Shown here in pieces: positions 28,373-38,165 of a DNA stretch of 64,000 nt (position 1 is its first letter; each line of letters begins with the position of its first letter). Made by a program: the position numbers and the translations under genes. The stretch comes from an uncultured Bacteroidales bacterium (lineage in GTDB: Bacteria > Bacteroidota > Bacteroidia > Bacteroidales > Muribaculaceae), in contig CACWID010000023.1 in NCBI GenBank assembly GCA_902760865.1, positions 1 to 64,000 on the forward strand, given 5' to 3'. The notes beneath the pieces were generated by a model. That model searched no databases. It was given only the letters and a program-made list of their open reading frames with translations, and was not told the origin of the DNA.

Positions 28373-28999
28373 TCACTTTAAGTTGTTGAGCGTGTCGACC
28401 GAGCTCTCGGTAACGAGAATCATGCGGTTGTCAAGCACGCGGTAGGTGTTGATGTCACTGGCGGTGATCACGCTAGCGGTGGGCACGTTGCGCAGGGACA
28501 GATACAGGTTAGGCTCTTGTCCGTTCAGAACCACGAGCAACTTCTGGCCCTCGAGCTTGAGGTTGCGGGTGATGTTGACGAATTCCTTGGTCTTGGGGGC
28601 GTCGAAGTGGATGTCCTCGATGACCATGATCTGGTTGTTCTGAGCCTTGTAGGTCAGGGCCGAGCGACGTGCCAGGGCCTTTACCTTCTTGTTCAGCTTG
28701 AAGCCGTAGTTGCGGGGACGGGGACCGAACACGCGGCCACCACCGTGGAACAGCGGTGAATTGATGTCACCGTGGCGAGCGCCACCGCCGCCTTTCTGAC
28801 GACCCAACTTCTTGGTAGAGCCGGCAACTTCACTTCTCTCTTTAGCCTTGTGGGTGCCCTGACGCTTGTTAGCCAGGTACTGCTTAACATCGAGATAGAC
28901 GGCATGCTCGTTAGGCTCTGCAATGGCGAAAATCTCATCGTTAAGGGTCACCTTGCGTCCGGTGTCCTCACCCTTGATGTTATAAACTGCGAGTTCCAT
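28373..28999 (-). CDS. rplD: 50S ribosomal protein L4
   Basis: The 208-residue protein has the tunnel-lining loop ([40 protein letters not shown]). I chose the ATG at 28999 ([10 protein letters not shown]). The upstream in-frame ATG at 29014 would overlap rplC and adds only MRCKR. Confidence 0.97.
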   Translation of the reverse strand: MELAVYNIKGEDTGRKVTLNDEIFAIAEPNEHAVYLDVKQYLANKRQGTHKAKERSEVAGSTKKLGRQKGGGGARHGDINSPLFHGGGRVFGPRPRNYGFKLNKKVKALARRSALTYKAQNNQIMVIEDIHFDAPKTKEFVNITRNLKLEGQKLLVVLNGQEPNLYLSLRNVPTASVITASDINTYRVLDNRMILVTESSVDTLNNLK

Positions 29000-29003
29000 T
29001 CTC

Positions 29004-29621
29004 TTACATCTCAATAATTACGATTGAACCTTTGCTGCCCGGTACTGAGCCTTTTACCATGAGAAGATTGTTCTCGGGCAATACTTTAATCACTTGCAGG
29101 TTTTGAGCGGTGCAGCGCTTGTTGCCCATCTGGCCAGCCATACGCATGCCCTTGAAAACCTTAGCGGGATAGGAGCAGGCACCGATTGAACCGGGAGCGC
29201 GCTGACGGTCGTCCTGACCGTGAGTCGTCTGGCCTACGCCACCGAAACCGTGACGCTTAACCACACCCTGGAATCCTTTACCCTTGGTTGTGCCGATAAC
29301 ATCAACAAATTCAACATCGCTGAGCATCTCCACGGTGAGTTCGTCACCTGCCTTGTGCTCTCCATCAAATCCTTTGAACTCGGCCAAGAATCTTTGCGGC
29401 TTCACTCCGGCTTTCTTGAAGTGACCGGCCATGGGCTTGGTGGTGTGCTTGTCCTTCTTCTCGACAAAGCCCAGCTGCAAAGCCTCGTAACCGTCGGTTT
29501 CAACAGTCTTCACTTGAGTGACAACGCAAGGACCTACTTCGATAACGGTGCACGGCACGTTCTTGCCGTCGGCACCGAATACGGATGTCATTCCGATTTT
29601 CTTTCCAATTAATCCTGGCAT
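29004..29621 (-). CDS. rplC: 50S ribosomal protein L3
   Basis: The 205-residue assembly initiator begins [20 protein letters not shown]. The signature block is [20 protein letters not shown], containing the modified-Gln region of L3. Confidence 0.98.
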   Translation of the reverse strand: MPGLIGKKIGMTSVFGADGKNVPCTVIEVGPCVVTQVKTVETDGYEALQLGFVEKKDKHTTKPMAGHFKKAGVKPQRFLAEFKGFDGEHKAGDELTVEMLSDVEFVDVIGTTKGKGFQGVVKRHGFGGVGQTTHGQDDRQRAPGSIGACSYPAKVFKGMRMAGQMGNKRCTAQNLQVIKVLPENNLLMVKGSVPGSKGSIVIIEM

Positions 29622-29682
29622 TTCTTTTTCGTTTTTAGTTGTTAATGCTTCTTGTTTTACTCGTTGTGTTCAATCCTTTGTA

Positions 29683-29988
29683 CTACACCTTGATCTCGAC
29701 CTCAACTCCGCTGGGCAACTCAAGCTTCATCAGGGCATCGACAGTCTTAGCGGTGGAGCTGTAGATGTCAATGAGGCGCTTGAAGGATGCCAGCTGGAAC
29801 TGCTCGCGGGACTTCTTGTTCACAAAAGTCGAACGGTTCACGGTGAAGATGCGCTTGTGGGTGGGCAGGGGGATAGGACCGCTAACCACTGCGCCAGTGC
29901 TCTTCACTGTGCGCACGATCTTCTCGGCCGACTTGTCAACCAAGTTGTGATCGTAGCTCTTCAATTTAATTCTAATCTTCTGGCTCAT
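29683..29988 (-). CDS. rpsJ: 30S ribosomal protein S10
   Basis: The 101-residue protein, also called NusE for its antitermination role, contains [20 protein letters not shown]. It follows fusA by 24 bp, so the str and S10 groups are fused and tuf is missing from its usual place. Confidence 0.98.
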   Translation of the reverse strand: MSQKIRIKLKSYDHNLVDKSAEKIVRTVKSTGAVVSGPIPLPTHKRIFTVNRSTFVNKKSREQFQLASFKRLIDIYSSTAKTVDALMKLELPSGVEVEIKV

Positions 29989-30012
29989 ATTATTATATAA
30001 TGTGAAATTGTA

Positions 30013-32139
30013 TTATTGCAATAATTCGACGTGTCCTAAGCATTCGCTGAGCACCTTGATGGCGATGGGAGTGGCCACGGGTGCGTAGTGGGAGAACGAC
30101 ATGGTGCTGGTGGCACGGCCGCTGGTGATGTTGCGCAGGGCGGTGACGTAGCCGAACATCTCGGCCAGAGGTGCGCTTGCCTTGACGATGCGGGCACCGC
30201 TGCGGGCACTCTCCATGCCCTCGACGACGGCGCGACGCCTGTTCAGGTCAGCGATGACGTCACCCATGTTCTCCTCGGGGGTCACCACCTCAAGGCTCAT
30301 CATCGGCTCGAGGAGCACGGGGCGGGCCTTGCGGCAGGCGCTGCGATAGGCCTGCATGGCACACAGCTCAAAGCTGAGCGTGTCGCTGTCCACGGGGTGG
30401 TAGCTGCCGTCGGTGACGGTGACCTTCAGGCTCTGCATGGGGAAGCCGGCGAGCACGCCGCTGCGCATGGCACTCTTGAAACCCTTCTCGATGCTGGGGA
30501 TGTACTCCTTGGGGATGTTGCCACCCTTGACATCGTTGACGAACTGGAGGCTGCCCTCGAAGTCGTCATCAACGGGCTCCACGCGGCACTCGATGTCAGC
30601 AAACTTGCCGTGGCCGCCGGTCTGCTTCTTGAAGACCTCACGCACGGTAGCGGGCTGTGAGATGGCTTCCTTGTAGGTAACCTGGGGACGTCCCTGGTTG
30701 CACTCTACCTTGAACTCGCGGCGCAGGCGGTCTAGGATGATGTCCAGATGAAGCTCACCCATACCGCGGATGATGGTCTGTCCGGTCTCCTCGTTGCTCT
30801 CGACCTGGAAGGTGGGGTCCTCCTCGGCAAGCTTTGCCAGGCCCACGGCCATGCGGTCGAGGTCGTTCTGCGTCTTGGGCTCAACGGCGATGCCGATCAC
30901 GGGCTCGGGGAAATCCATGGCCTCGAGGGCGATGGCGGTCTCCTGGCTGCTGCACAGGGTGTCACCGGTGTGCACGTCGCGGAAACCGACTCCCGCGCCG
31001 ATGTCGCCGCAACCGATGACCTCCATGGGGTTCTGACGGTTGCTGTGCATCTGGAACAAGCGGGAAACGCGCTCCTTGTGGCCAGTGCGCACGTTATAGA
31101 CCTGGCTGCCGGCCTTGAACTCTCCCGAATAGACGCGGAAGAACACCAGGCGTCCCACGTAGGGGTCGGTAGCGATCTTAAAGACCAGTGCGCACAGGGG
31201 CTCCTCGAAGACGGGCTTGCGCGTGAGCACCTTCTCGGGGTCGTCGATGGCGACACCCTTCACCTCGCCGGCGTCGGCCGGGCTGGGCAGATAGGCGCAA
31301 ACAGCGTCGAGCAACGTCTGGACACCCTTGTTCTTGAACGAGCTGCCGCACAGCACGGGAACCATGTTGCGGTCGAGCGTGGCCTTGCGCAGGGCGCTCT
31401 TGATCTCGTCCACGGTGATCGACTCGGGGTCGTCAAAGTACTTGGCCATGAACTCGTCGTCAAACTCGGCGAGCTGCTCAAGCATCTTGTCGCGATACTC
31501 GCGGCACTCTTCCAGCATGTCGGCGGGAACCTCGGCGGTCTCATACTCGGCACCGAGCGTCTCGTCGTGCCAGTACAGGGCCTGCATCGTGATCAGGTCA
31601 ACGACGCCCTTGAAGTTCTCCTCGGCTCCGATGGGCAACTGAACGGGACACGGGTTTGCCCCCAAGACTTCGCGGATCTGGCGCACAACATCAAGGAAGT
31701 TGCAGCCCACGCGGTCCATCTTGTTGACATAGGCGATGCGAGGCACCTCGTACTTGTCGGCCTGACGCCACACGGTCTCGCTCTGGGGCTCTACTCCGCC
31801 TACTGCGCAGAAGGTGGCGATAGCGCCATCCAGCACGCGCAGCGAGCGCTCCACCTCGACGGTGAAGTCCACATGCCCCGGAGTGTCGATCAGGTTGATC
31901 TTGTACTTGTCGCCGCCGTAGTTCCAGAACGCGGTGGTAGCAGCGCTGGTGATGGTGATGCCCCTCTCCTGCTCCTGCTCCATCCAGTCCATGGTAGCGG
32001 TACCCTCATGAACCTCTCCCATCTTGTGGGTCAGGCCCGTGTAGTACAAGATCCGCTCCGATGTGGTGGTCTTGCCGGCATCGATGTGTGCCATGATGCC
32101 GATGTTGCGTGTATATTTCAGTTGTGCGTCGGTGCCCAT
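30013..32139 (-). CDS. fusA: Translation elongation factor G
   Basis: GTPase that drives ribosomal translocation. The 708-residue protein has G1 [10 protein letters not shown]2 [12 protein letters not shown]3 DTPGHVDF and G4 NKMD. Domains II to V follow ([20 protein letters not shown] in domain III). Bacteroides species carry a second EF-G elsewhere. This copy, in the str operon, should be the ordinary one. Confidence 0.98.
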   Translation of the reverse strand: MGTDAQLKYTRNIGIMAHIDAGKTTTSERILYYTGLTHKMGEVHEGTATMDWMEQEQERGITITSAATTAFWNYGGDKYKINLIDTPGHVDFTVEVERSLRVLDGAIATFCAVGGVEPQSETVWRQADKYEVPRIAYVNKMDRVGCNFLDVVRQIREVLGANPCPVQLPIGAEENFKGVVDLITMQALYWHDETLGAEYETAEVPADMLEECREYRDKMLEQLAEFDDEFMAKYFDDPESITVDEIKSALRKATLDRNMVPVLCGSSFKNKGVQTLLDAVCAYLPSPADAGEVKGVAIDDPEKVLTRKPVFEEPLCALVFKIATDPYVGRLVFFRVYSGEFKAGSQVYNVRTGHKERVSRLFQMHSNRQNPMEVIGCGDIGAGVGFRDVHTGDTLCSSQETAIALEAMDFPEPVIGIAVEPKTQNDLDRMAVGLAKLAEEDPTFQVESNEETGQTIIRGMGELHLDIILDRLRREFKVECNQGRPQVTYKEAISQPATVREVFKKQTGGHGKFADIECRVEPVDDDFEGSLQFVNDVKGGNIPKEYIPSIEKGFKSAMRSGVLAGFPMQSLKVTVTDGSYHPVDSDTLSFELCAMQAYRSACRKARPVLLEPMMSLEVVTPEENMGDVIADLNRRRAVVEGMESARSGARIVKASAPLAEMFGYVTALRNITSGRATSTMSFSHYAPVATPIAIKVLSECLGHVELLQ

Positions 32140-32162
32140 TGTTAGATCACGTCGTCGCTAAA

Positions 32163-32639
32163 TCAGAATCTGAAGTGGGCAAATGCGCGGTTAGCCTCGG
32201 CCATGCGGTGCATGTCCTCTTTGCGCTTGAAGGCGCCACCCTGTTCGTTATAGGCATCCATGATTTCAGCAGCCAGCTTGTCGGCCATAGTCTTGCCGCC
32301 ACGCTTGCGAGCGAAAATGATCATGTTCTTCATTGAAACCGACTCTTTGCGGTCGGGGCGGATTTCGGTGGGCACCTGGAAGGTAGCACCACCCACGCGA
32401 CGAGACTTCACCTCCACCTGCGGGGTGATCTTCTCCAACGCGGCTTTCCAGATTTCGAGAGGGGTCTTCTCTTCACTAGCCATCTTCTTGCCCACGAGAT
32501 CCAGGGCACTGTAGAAGATGCGGTAAGAGGTGTTCTTCTTACCATCGTACATGAGGTGGTTGACGAACTTTGTTACGCGAACGTCACCGAACTTGGGATC
32601 GGGAAGGATGATCCGTTTTTTTGGCTTAGCCTTTCTCAT
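32163..32639 (-). CDS. rpsG: 30S ribosomal protein S7
   Basis: The 158-residue head-nucleating protein begins [20 protein letters not shown] and carries [21 protein letters not shown] 187-bp gap precedes it after rpsL. I see no clear promoter in that gap. It may hold a regulatory leader. Confidence 0.98.
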   Translation of the reverse strand: MRKAKPKKRIILPDPKFGDVRVTKFVNHLMYDGKKNTSYRIFYSALDLVGKKMASEEKTPLEIWKAALEKITPQVEVKSRRVGGATFQVPTEIRPDRKESVSMKNMIIFARKRGGKTMADKLAAEIMDAYNEQGGAFKRKEDMHRMAEANRAFAHFRF

Positions 32640-32826
32640 TGTTTTTTACAAAGTTGTAGTTTTAAGTCTGCTTGGTTGTCTTTTGCTTTGTTCTTCAACG
32701 CCCGCCGCTGCGGTGCGTTTACTCAACCAAATATCCAATCCAATAAAACTGAAAACTAAGTTTGAAATTAATTTTACTTTTTTGAATTGATCTTAGTAAG
32801 TCAGGGCCTTGATGCGTGCCGGAGTG

Positions 32827-33207
32827 TTACTTTTTCTTCTTGGGACGCTTGGCACCGTACTTGCTGCGGCGCTGGGTGCGGCCTTCAACACCGGCGGTGT
32901 CCAGGGTGCCGCGGATGATGTGGTAGCGAACACCGGGAAGGTCCTTCACACGGCCACCGCGTACCATGACGATTGAGTGTTCCTGAAGGTTGTGGCCCTC
33001 ACCAGGGATGTAGGAGTTCACCTCCTTACCGTTGGTCAGACGGACACGAGCAACCTTGCGCATTGCCGAATTCGGCTTCTTAGGCGTGGTCGTGTAGACA
33101 CGAACACACACACCGCGACGCTGGGGACATGAGTCCAGAGCGGGCGATTTGCTGGTCGATTCCAGAGCAGTGCGGCCTTTTCTTACTAATTGCTGAATAG
33201 TAGGCAT
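32827..33207 (-). CDS. rpsL: 30S ribosomal protein S12
   Basis: Decoding-centre protein, first gene of the 33-gene block. It begins [20 protein letters not shown]. The loops [20 protein letters not shown] and [20 protein letters not shown] keep the Lys residues whose change causes streptomycin resistance, so the sequence is of the sensitive type. At 126 residues it has a slightly short tail compared with relatives. Confidence 0.98.
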   Translation of the reverse strand: MPTIQQLVRKGRTALESTSKSPALDSCPQRRGVCVRVYTTTPKKPNSAMRKVARVRLTNGKEVNSYIPGEGHNLQEHSIVMVRGGRVKDLPGVRYHIIRGTLDTAGVEGRTQRRSKYGAKRPKKKK

Positions 33208-33341
33208 CTTAGTTCTTTTTGTTTTAATTAATTTTACATTTATTTTTCAGTTTGCTCCCCTGCCCGATTTTACCACTTAACCTCTCACGCTATCAAGCAT
33301 TTAGACGTCATTTCTCGGCCTATCGGCGCAAAAAAGCGATG

Positions 33342-33373
33342 CAAAATTACATACTTTTTTCGGAATAGCCAAA
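33342..33373 (-). promoter_or_regulatory. Promoter of the ribosomal superoperon
   Basis: Minus strand TTTG (33370-33373), 20-bp spacer, TAATTTTG (33342-33349). The predicted start lies about 130 bp before rpsL, leaving a long leader. Confidence 0.75.
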
Positions 33374-33730
33374 CTTTTCAGCCATTTATTTTTAAGTATA
33401 ATGTGCAGTGTTCGATTCGTCTAACCTATTGTAAACCAAATAAATACACTTAAATCGGTAGTTTTCAGGCACTTCCAAGAGTGTGAAAATTATTCAAACT
33501 TAACATTATTTAACATCATTTAAACGAAAAATCGCCTTTTTCGGGCGCAAAATACGAGAAAAAACCGACACGCCTCACCGAAAACAAGTACCCCCTTCAA
33601 ACCTCATTGACTACCGAAAACCATCTACACATTATATATATTATATATAGGGGAGCCGGCACCGCTGACGGGAGCAAACATTTGGCATCAATTTTCTCGG
33701 CCTGTGGGATTCATTTTGACAATTAATGCG

Positions 33731-33738
33731 TAACTTTG
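33731..33738 (+). promoter_or_regulatory. Candidate -7 box for the membrane-protein gene
   Basis: TAACTTTG matches TAnnTTTG and ends 26 bp before the ATG at 33765. It overlaps the upstream in-frame ATG at 33726, which rules that start out. Confidence 0.5.
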
Positions 33739-33764
33739 CAGCCGTAAACAAACCACGATTAGCT

Positions 33765-34316
33765 ATGACTACAATTGCCAATATCATTCTGCTGCTGGCA
33801 GCACTGATGAATCTCTATGCCATACTGCGTCACGACCTGATGGCAATGAGGAACAACGATTATTACAATAAACACTACAGATCATGGCTCTCAGAGAGCG
33901 GCGACCTGTATTCCGCCAAGCGCCTGATCGTCCTGGCCGCCCTCATCGGCAGCTTCACCAGCATGGCCCTGTCGTCATGGATGGCGATCATCGCGCTGGC
34001 CGCTGTGCTGGCCGTGCTTGCCGTGGCCACGTTGCTAAAACGACAGGCCGGATGGACTTCCACATTCACCGGTCGCACCGCCAGCATGTTCATCACAGCC
34101 ATCATCCTGGCGATACTCGTTATCGCCCTGGGCACATGGGCAGCAAGTCGGGACGAGCACTCTGACCCGTCGATGATTGCGGCCACCCTGACCCTCATGC
34201 TTGCCGCGCTGTCACCGGTGCTCGTCATGCTCGTCAACCAGTTGCACGGTTCCACCCCAAGGCGGACCGAGAGCCCCAACAAAACCGACAAGGAAGAACC
34301 TAAAGTATCGGATTAA
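33765..34316 (+). CDS. Four-helix inner-membrane protein of unknown function
   Basis: The 183-residue protein has four predicted hydrophobic spans: IANIILLLAALMNLYAIL, LIVLAALIGSFTSMALSSWM through LAVLAVATLL (possibly two spans), MFITAIILAILVIALGTWAA, and ATLTLMLAALSPVLVMLVNQ. The C-terminus is short and charged (NKTDKEEPKVSD). I do not recognise the family. The last 28 bases of the gene region are echoed 249 bp downstream. It is single, divergent from rpsL, with a terminator behind it. Confidence 0.75.
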   Translation: MTTIANIILLLAALMNLYAILRHDLMAMRNNDYYNKHYRSWLSESGDLYSAKRLIVLAALIGSFTSMALSSWMAIIALAAVLAVLAVATLLKRQAGWTSTFTGRTASMFITAIILAILVIALGTWAASRDEHSDPSMIAATLTLMLAALSPVLVMLVNQLHGSTPRRTESPNKTDKEEPKVSD

Positions 34317-34569
34317 GTTTAGTAACGCAACAGATTGTCAAACAATAGATAAACTACAGCCCACTTATCATCGAATAAGCGGGCTGCTCTTTTTATTCCA
34401 TTTGCATCTGGCAAACAGCCTCGTAGGGCTTAAAAGTAAGTACGTTCATGCAAAGCCATCATTATGGCATTGTTGATCAACTACTTATAAAGGTTTATCG
34501 GATATTTATCCGACACCAATGATTTATTACTGCCAACAATGGAAAAACTTAAAGTGTCGGATTAAGATT
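34293..34569 (+). repeat. Imperfect direct repeat around the end of the membrane-protein gene
   Basis: Bases 34293-34320 and 34542-34569 agree at 24 of 28 positions (core TCGGATTAAG). The first copy holds the gene's last codons (KVSD and stop). The second copy lies in a mini-ORF, 34539-34565, encoding MEKLKVSD and stop. Between the copies are the terminator and a TCGGAT/ATCCGA inverted repeat near 34498-34513. Confidence 0.6.
34357..34395 (+). terminator. Terminator of the membrane-protein gene
   Basis: CAGCCCACTTAT (34357-34368) pairs with ATAAGCGGGCTG (34375-34386) with one mismatch, followed by CTCTTTTTATT. It is a classical intrinsic terminator. Confidence 0.8.
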
Positions 34570-34597
34570 AATAGTACAATCCGCTGAATAACAATAT

Positions 34598-35314
34598 CTA
34601 GTCATTTCTTTTATCGTCCGCTTCCTCGGCAACGAGCGGATTGTCCTTGAGGTACTTCAGCCCGCTGGGATTGAGGATTTCCAAGTATTGTTCATAAGGG
34701 ATGAAGTGCCCTCCCATCGACTTGAGATGGGGTGTTTCAAGCTGGCAATCTATCAACTTTCCACCCATGCGTTGCATGGTCAGCGCCAGATTGATGAGCG
34801 CCAGTTTGGACGTGTTGGGCTCACGCGAAAACATGCTCTCGCCGATGAAGCACGCACCCATATTCATGCCATAGAGGCCACCCACCAGCTCGTTGTCAGG
34901 ATTCCACACCTCAAAACTGTGGGCATAGCCGCGCAGATACATGTCGGTATAGGCATCGATCATGTCCTCGCCCAGCCAGGCCCCCTTCTGGTGATAGCGG
35001 TCATCAACGTCGCTGCAACCATGGATGACGCCTTCAAAATCCTGGTCGAAGGTCACCTTGTAGTGGTGCTTGTTCATCAGCGTGCGCATCGAGTGGGAGA
35101 TATGGATCTCATCAGGGAAAATCACAAAGCGCTGCAAGGGACAGTACCACGCAGGATAGGGCCAGTCCCTAAACGAGAACCAAGGGAAGATGCCGTAGCT
35201 GTAGGCCAGCAGCAGGCGATCCACACTAAGGTCACCGCCGACTGCCAACAGTCCGTCTTCCTCACCCAAACTCGGGTCAGGAAAAACGATTTCGTCACTG
35301 AGTTGGTAAACCAT
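34598..35314 (-). CDS. aat: Leucyl/phenylalanyl-tRNA-protein transferase
   Basis: Transfers Leu or Phe from tRNA to proteins with N-terminal Lys or Arg, marking them for ClpS/ClpAP. The 238-residue protein has FPDPSLGEEDGLLAVGGDLS, YSYGIFPWF, ELVGGLYGMNMGACFIGESM and LIDCQLETPHLKSMGGHFI, all family blocks. It is third in the clpS-clpA-aat operon, 22 bp after clpA. Confidence 0.97.
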   Translation of the reverse strand: MVYQLSDEIVFPDPSLGEEDGLLAVGGDLSVDRLLLAYSYGIFPWFSFRDWPYPAWYCPLQRFVIFPDEIHISHSMRTLMNKHHYKVTFDQDFEGVIHGCSDVDDRYHQKGAWLGEDMIDAYTDMYLRGYAHSFEVWNPDNELVGGLYGMNMGACFIGESMFSREPNTSKLALINLALTMQRMGGKLIDCQLETPHLKSMGGHFIPYEQYLEILNPSGLKYLKDNPLVAEEADDKRND

Positions 35315-35336
35315 AAGTCACTCTATCTCCCCTCTC

Positions 35337-37619
35337 CTACTCCTGTGTTTCCAGTTCATCGATGGTCCACTCGCCACCCTGCTTGAGCGAGCCGAAGAGC
35401 ATCTCACGCACCAGCCTGGACTTGAGGCGGTTGTGGATGACGCGGTCCATCTCGCGGGCGCCATACTCCTTGCTGTAGCCTTCCCGGAGCAGCGCGGCAC
35501 GAGCCTTGTCGCCCAAGACGAGGGTCACGCCCTTGGGGGTGAGCATGTCCTGCAGCTCGCGCAGTTTCTTGTCCAGGATCATGCCGGCCATGGTGAGATC
35601 CATGTCGTTGAACACGACGATGGACGACAGGCGGTTGATGAACTCGGGCTTGAACGTCTTCTTGACCTGCTTGAGCATCGCGCTGCCCGCAGTGACCGTC
35701 GAGGCAAAGCCGACCGAGGCCTGATGGGCAAACTGTGCGCCGGCATTGCTGGTCATGATGAGCACCACGTTGCGGAACACGGCCTTGCGGCCCTTGTTGT
35801 CGCTCAACGTGCCGTAGTCCATCACCTGAAGCAGCAGATTGAAGACATCGTCGTGGGCCTTCTCGATCTCGTCGAGCAGCAGCACGCAGTCGGGGTGCTT
35901 GCGGACGGCATCGGTCAACAGGCCGCCGTCGTCATAACCCACATAGCCCGCCGGCGAACCGATGAGCTTGGCAACGGTGTGCTTCTCGACATATTCACTC
36001 ATGTCAAACCTGACGAGTTCCACGCCCAGTTCACGGGCCAGGACACGCGCCACCTCGGTCTTGCCCACACCCGTAGGCCCGACAAAGAGCAGCGATGCGA
36101 GCGGCTTGTTCTCGTCGGTGAGACCGGCCTTGGACATCTGTACCGCCTCAACCACTTGCTGCACAGCCACATCCTGACCGTAAATCTTGTCCTTGATGCG
36201 CTGCTCGAGCGTCTCGAGACGGTCGTTGTCCTGCTCGTCCATCGTCAAGGCATCCACCTTGGCGATGCGGGCCAACACGCTGGCGATGAGCGCCTTGTCC
36301 ACGCGGCGCTCACCTTCGGCCTTGCGGTTCATCTGCACCCAGGCGCCCGCCTCGTCGATCAGGTCGATGGCCTTGTCGGGCAGATAACGGTCGGTGATGT
36401 GCCGCGCACTGCCTGTTACGGCAAACTCCAGTGCGTCGTCGTCATATTTCACCTGGTGGAAAGCCTCGTAGCTCCCCTTGAGCATATTCAGGATCTTGAG
36501 CGTCTCCTCGATGCTCGGCTCCTCGATGGGCACCTGCTGGAAACGACGCATCAGGCCCTTGTTGCGCATGATGTACCGGTTGTACTCCTCATAGGTGGTC
36601 GCACCGATGAAGCGCACCTGTCCACCCTCGAGATAAGGTTTCATCAGGTTGCTGGCATCCATCGAGCCTTCGCCCGTCTGTCCGGCACCCACAATGTTGT
36701 GAATCTCGTCGATATAGAGGATGGCGCCTTTCTCGGCAGCGATGCCCTTCATCACCGCCTTGAGGCGTTTCTCGAAGTCACCGCGGTACTGTGTACCGGC
36801 GATGAGCGAGCCCAGGTCAAGCTGATAGATCTTAACTCCCTGCAGCGACTCGGGCACATTGCCGTCCTCGATGCGTTGTGCCAGGCCATAGACAATGCTG
36901 GTCTTGCCGACGCCCGGTTCACCGATGTGCAACGGGTTGTTCTTGTCCTTGCGGCAGAGCACCTGCACGGTGCGGTCGAGCTCCGCCTCACGGCCGATGA
37001 GCGGATTGTGGTCCTGCAGATGGTCGTTGATGCACAGGACATAGTCACGCCAACCCTGGGTGGCCTGTTTCCTCTCGTCCCGGACTTCAACATCGGGCAT
37101 GTCCTCCCCTTTCTCCTCCGGGTCGTCCTGAGCCTCTTCCTTCTGATTCTCGGCTTTAAGAGCCTTCAGCATCGGCAGATAGGTATCGTTCAGACGAGCG
37201 AAAAATCTATCTTTATCATCACCGAGAAGGCCTTTTAGCTCTGTTGCCGCGTTGGAGTCCTTCAGTTGGAGTGTATAATCAAAGAAATCAGGCAGTCCTA
37301 CCACCTCAATGAAATTGGCCTCACAGTGTTTTTCCAGGAGCTGCATGAGTTCGCCATACTGATGGGAGGCAAACAGCTCGTGGGTGGGCTCGTCTCTCGC
37401 TTCAAAGTCGAGTCTCTCGATGTAGTCCCGCAACTGAGCCTTCACTTCGGCGAGTGTCAAATAGCCGTCAAGATCCAATGATTCGATGAAATCCGTCATC
37501 TTTTCCTCATTCAAGGCCGCCAGCAACAGGTGTTCAGGGGTTAACAACTTGTTGCGGCAGGATTCGGCAATAATCATTGCCGAGGTGATGACATCATTAA
37601 GTTCTTCTGTGAATTTCAC
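35337..37619 (-). CDS. clpA: ATP-dependent Clp protease ATP-binding subunit ClpA
   Basis: AAA+ unfoldase for ClpP. The 760-residue protein has an N-domain that docks ClpS, D1 with Walker [10 protein letters not shown] and Walker [12 protein letters not shown], and D2 with Walker [10 protein letters not shown] and Walker [17 protein letters not shown] sequence in HQASVGFAS stands where ClpA carries its IGL/IGF loop for docking on ClpP. There is no ClpB-type middle coiled coil. It lies 41 bp after clpS. Confidence 0.95.
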   Translation of the reverse strand: MKFTEELNDVITSAMIIAESCRNKLLTPEHLLLAALNEEKMTDFIESLDLDGYLTLAEVKAQLRDYIERLDFEARDEPTHELFASHQYGELMQLLEKHCEANFIEVVGLPDFFDYTLQLKDSNAATELKGLLGDDKDRFFARLNDTYLPMLKALKAENQKEEAQDDPEEKGEDMPDVEVRDERKQATQGWRDYVLCINDHLQDHNPLIGREAELDRTVQVLCRKDKNNPLHIGEPGVGKTSIVYGLAQRIEDGNVPESLQGVKIYQLDLGSLIAGTQYRGDFEKRLKAVMKGIAAEKGAILYIDEIHNIVGAGQTGEGSMDASNLMKPYLEGGQVRFIGATTYEEYNRYIMRNKGLMRRFQQVPIEEPSIEETLKILNMLKGSYEAFHQVKYDDDALEFAVTGSARHITDRYLPDKAIDLIDEAGAWVQMNRKAEGERRVDKALIASVLARIAKVDALTMDEQDNDRLETLEQRIKDKIYGQDVAVQQVVEAVQMSKAGLTDENKPLASLLFVGPTGVGKTEVARVLARELGVELVRFDMSEYVEKHTVAKLIGSPAGYVGYDDGGLLTDAVRKHPDCVLLLDEIEKAHDDVFNLLLQVMDYGTLSDNKGRKAVFRNVVLIMTSNAGAQFAHQASVGFASTVTAGSAMLKQVKKTFKPEFINRLSSIVVFNDMDLTMAGMILDKKLRELQDMLTPKGVTLVLGDKARAALLREGYSKEYGAREMDRVIHNRLKSRLVREMLFGSLKQGGEWTIDELETQE

Positions 37620-37660
37620 TTCTTAAAATCTGTATTAGTTACTGTTACAATTCTCACTAT

Positions 37661-37978
37661 TTATTCCTGTTCGCAGGTGACCCGCAAGGGAAAGCCCTCG
37701 TTGCGCGCCATGGCTATCGCCATCGACGCCTTGGTCATCGCTATGTCATAACTGTAGATACCCACTATTGCCCTACCCTCACGGTGAACCTTCATCATCA
37801 GGGCGACGGCCTCGTCCACGGGTTTGTTGAACACGCGCCGCAGCACCTCGGTGACAAATTCCATCGTCGTGAAGTCATCGTTGTGGAACACTACCTTATA
37901 TTGATGCGGTTTCTCGACACGCACTTTGTCACGTGTCGCCACTCCGGTCCCCGCTGCCTGTTTGCTATTGTCTGCCAT
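37661..37978 (-). CDS. clpS: ATP-dependent Clp protease adaptor ClpS
   Basis: The 105-residue N-recognin delivers N-degron substrates to ClpA. The core YKVVFHNDDFTTMEFVTEVL contains the Asn-Asp-Asp that binds the substrate alpha-amino group, and MKVHREGRAIVGIYSYDIAM contains the conserved His. The first 20 residues are disordered. It is first in the operon and has a full promoter. Confidence 0.96.
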   Translation of the reverse strand: MADNSKQAAGTGVATRDKVRVEKPHQYKVVFHNDDFTTMEFVTEVLRRVFNKPVDEAVALMMKVHREGRAIVGIYSYDIAMTKASMAIAMARNEGFPLRVTCEQE

Positions 37979-38008
37979 ATATTTTGATGTCTTTCAATTT
38001 CTCCATCA

Positions 38009-38040
38009 CAAAATTACTCATTTTTTCTCAAACCAGCAAA
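38009..38040 (-). promoter_or_regulatory. Promoter of clpS-clpA-aat
   Basis: Minus strand TTTG (38037-38040), 20-bp spacer, TAATTTTG (38009-38016), 30 bp before the clpS ATG. It is the same arrangement as the ribosomal promoter. Confidence 0.75.
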
Positions 38041-38146
38041 TACTATGCCAGCCGATTGCCACCGTGAGCCCAAGAAAAAAAGGAATAACTAAACTCCAAA
38101 ACTGAAAAAAGCGATAAAAAACGGCCCTAGTTTCCGATATTTATAG

Positions 38147-38154
38147 TATATTTG
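38147..38154 (+). promoter_or_regulatory. Candidate -7 box for the hybrid regulator gene
   Basis: TATATTTG matches TAnnTTTG and ends 11 bp before the ATG at 38166. This predicts a nearly leaderless mRNA, or a later start at 38220. No -33 box is obvious. Confidence 0.45.
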
Positions 38155-38165
38155 CAAAAAAATTG

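Larger units (their letters stand above)
33208..33764. other. 557-bp intergenic region between divergent rpsL and a membrane-protein gene
   Basis: The left part (33208-33341) is the rpsL leader. The str promoter follows at 33342-33373. The middle (about 33400-33640) is A+T-rich with an alternating TATA stretch near 33632 and no coding signal. The right end has a -7 box for the plus-strand membrane protein. No RNA gene was recognised. Confidence 0.5.

Noticed and set aside
32640..32826. Riboswitch or promoter in the rpsL-rpsG gap
   Set aside because: No TAnnTTTG box and no recognisable conserved RNA element was found by eye.
33632..33652. Alternating TATATA stretch as a replication origin or promoter
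   Set aside because: No DnaA boxes or origin-type gene neighbours, and the promoters on both sides are explained by better boxes.
35433..37238. 601-codon plus-strand frame across clpA
   Set aside because: It is antisense to intact clpA with both Walker pairs, and the translated product has no domain.
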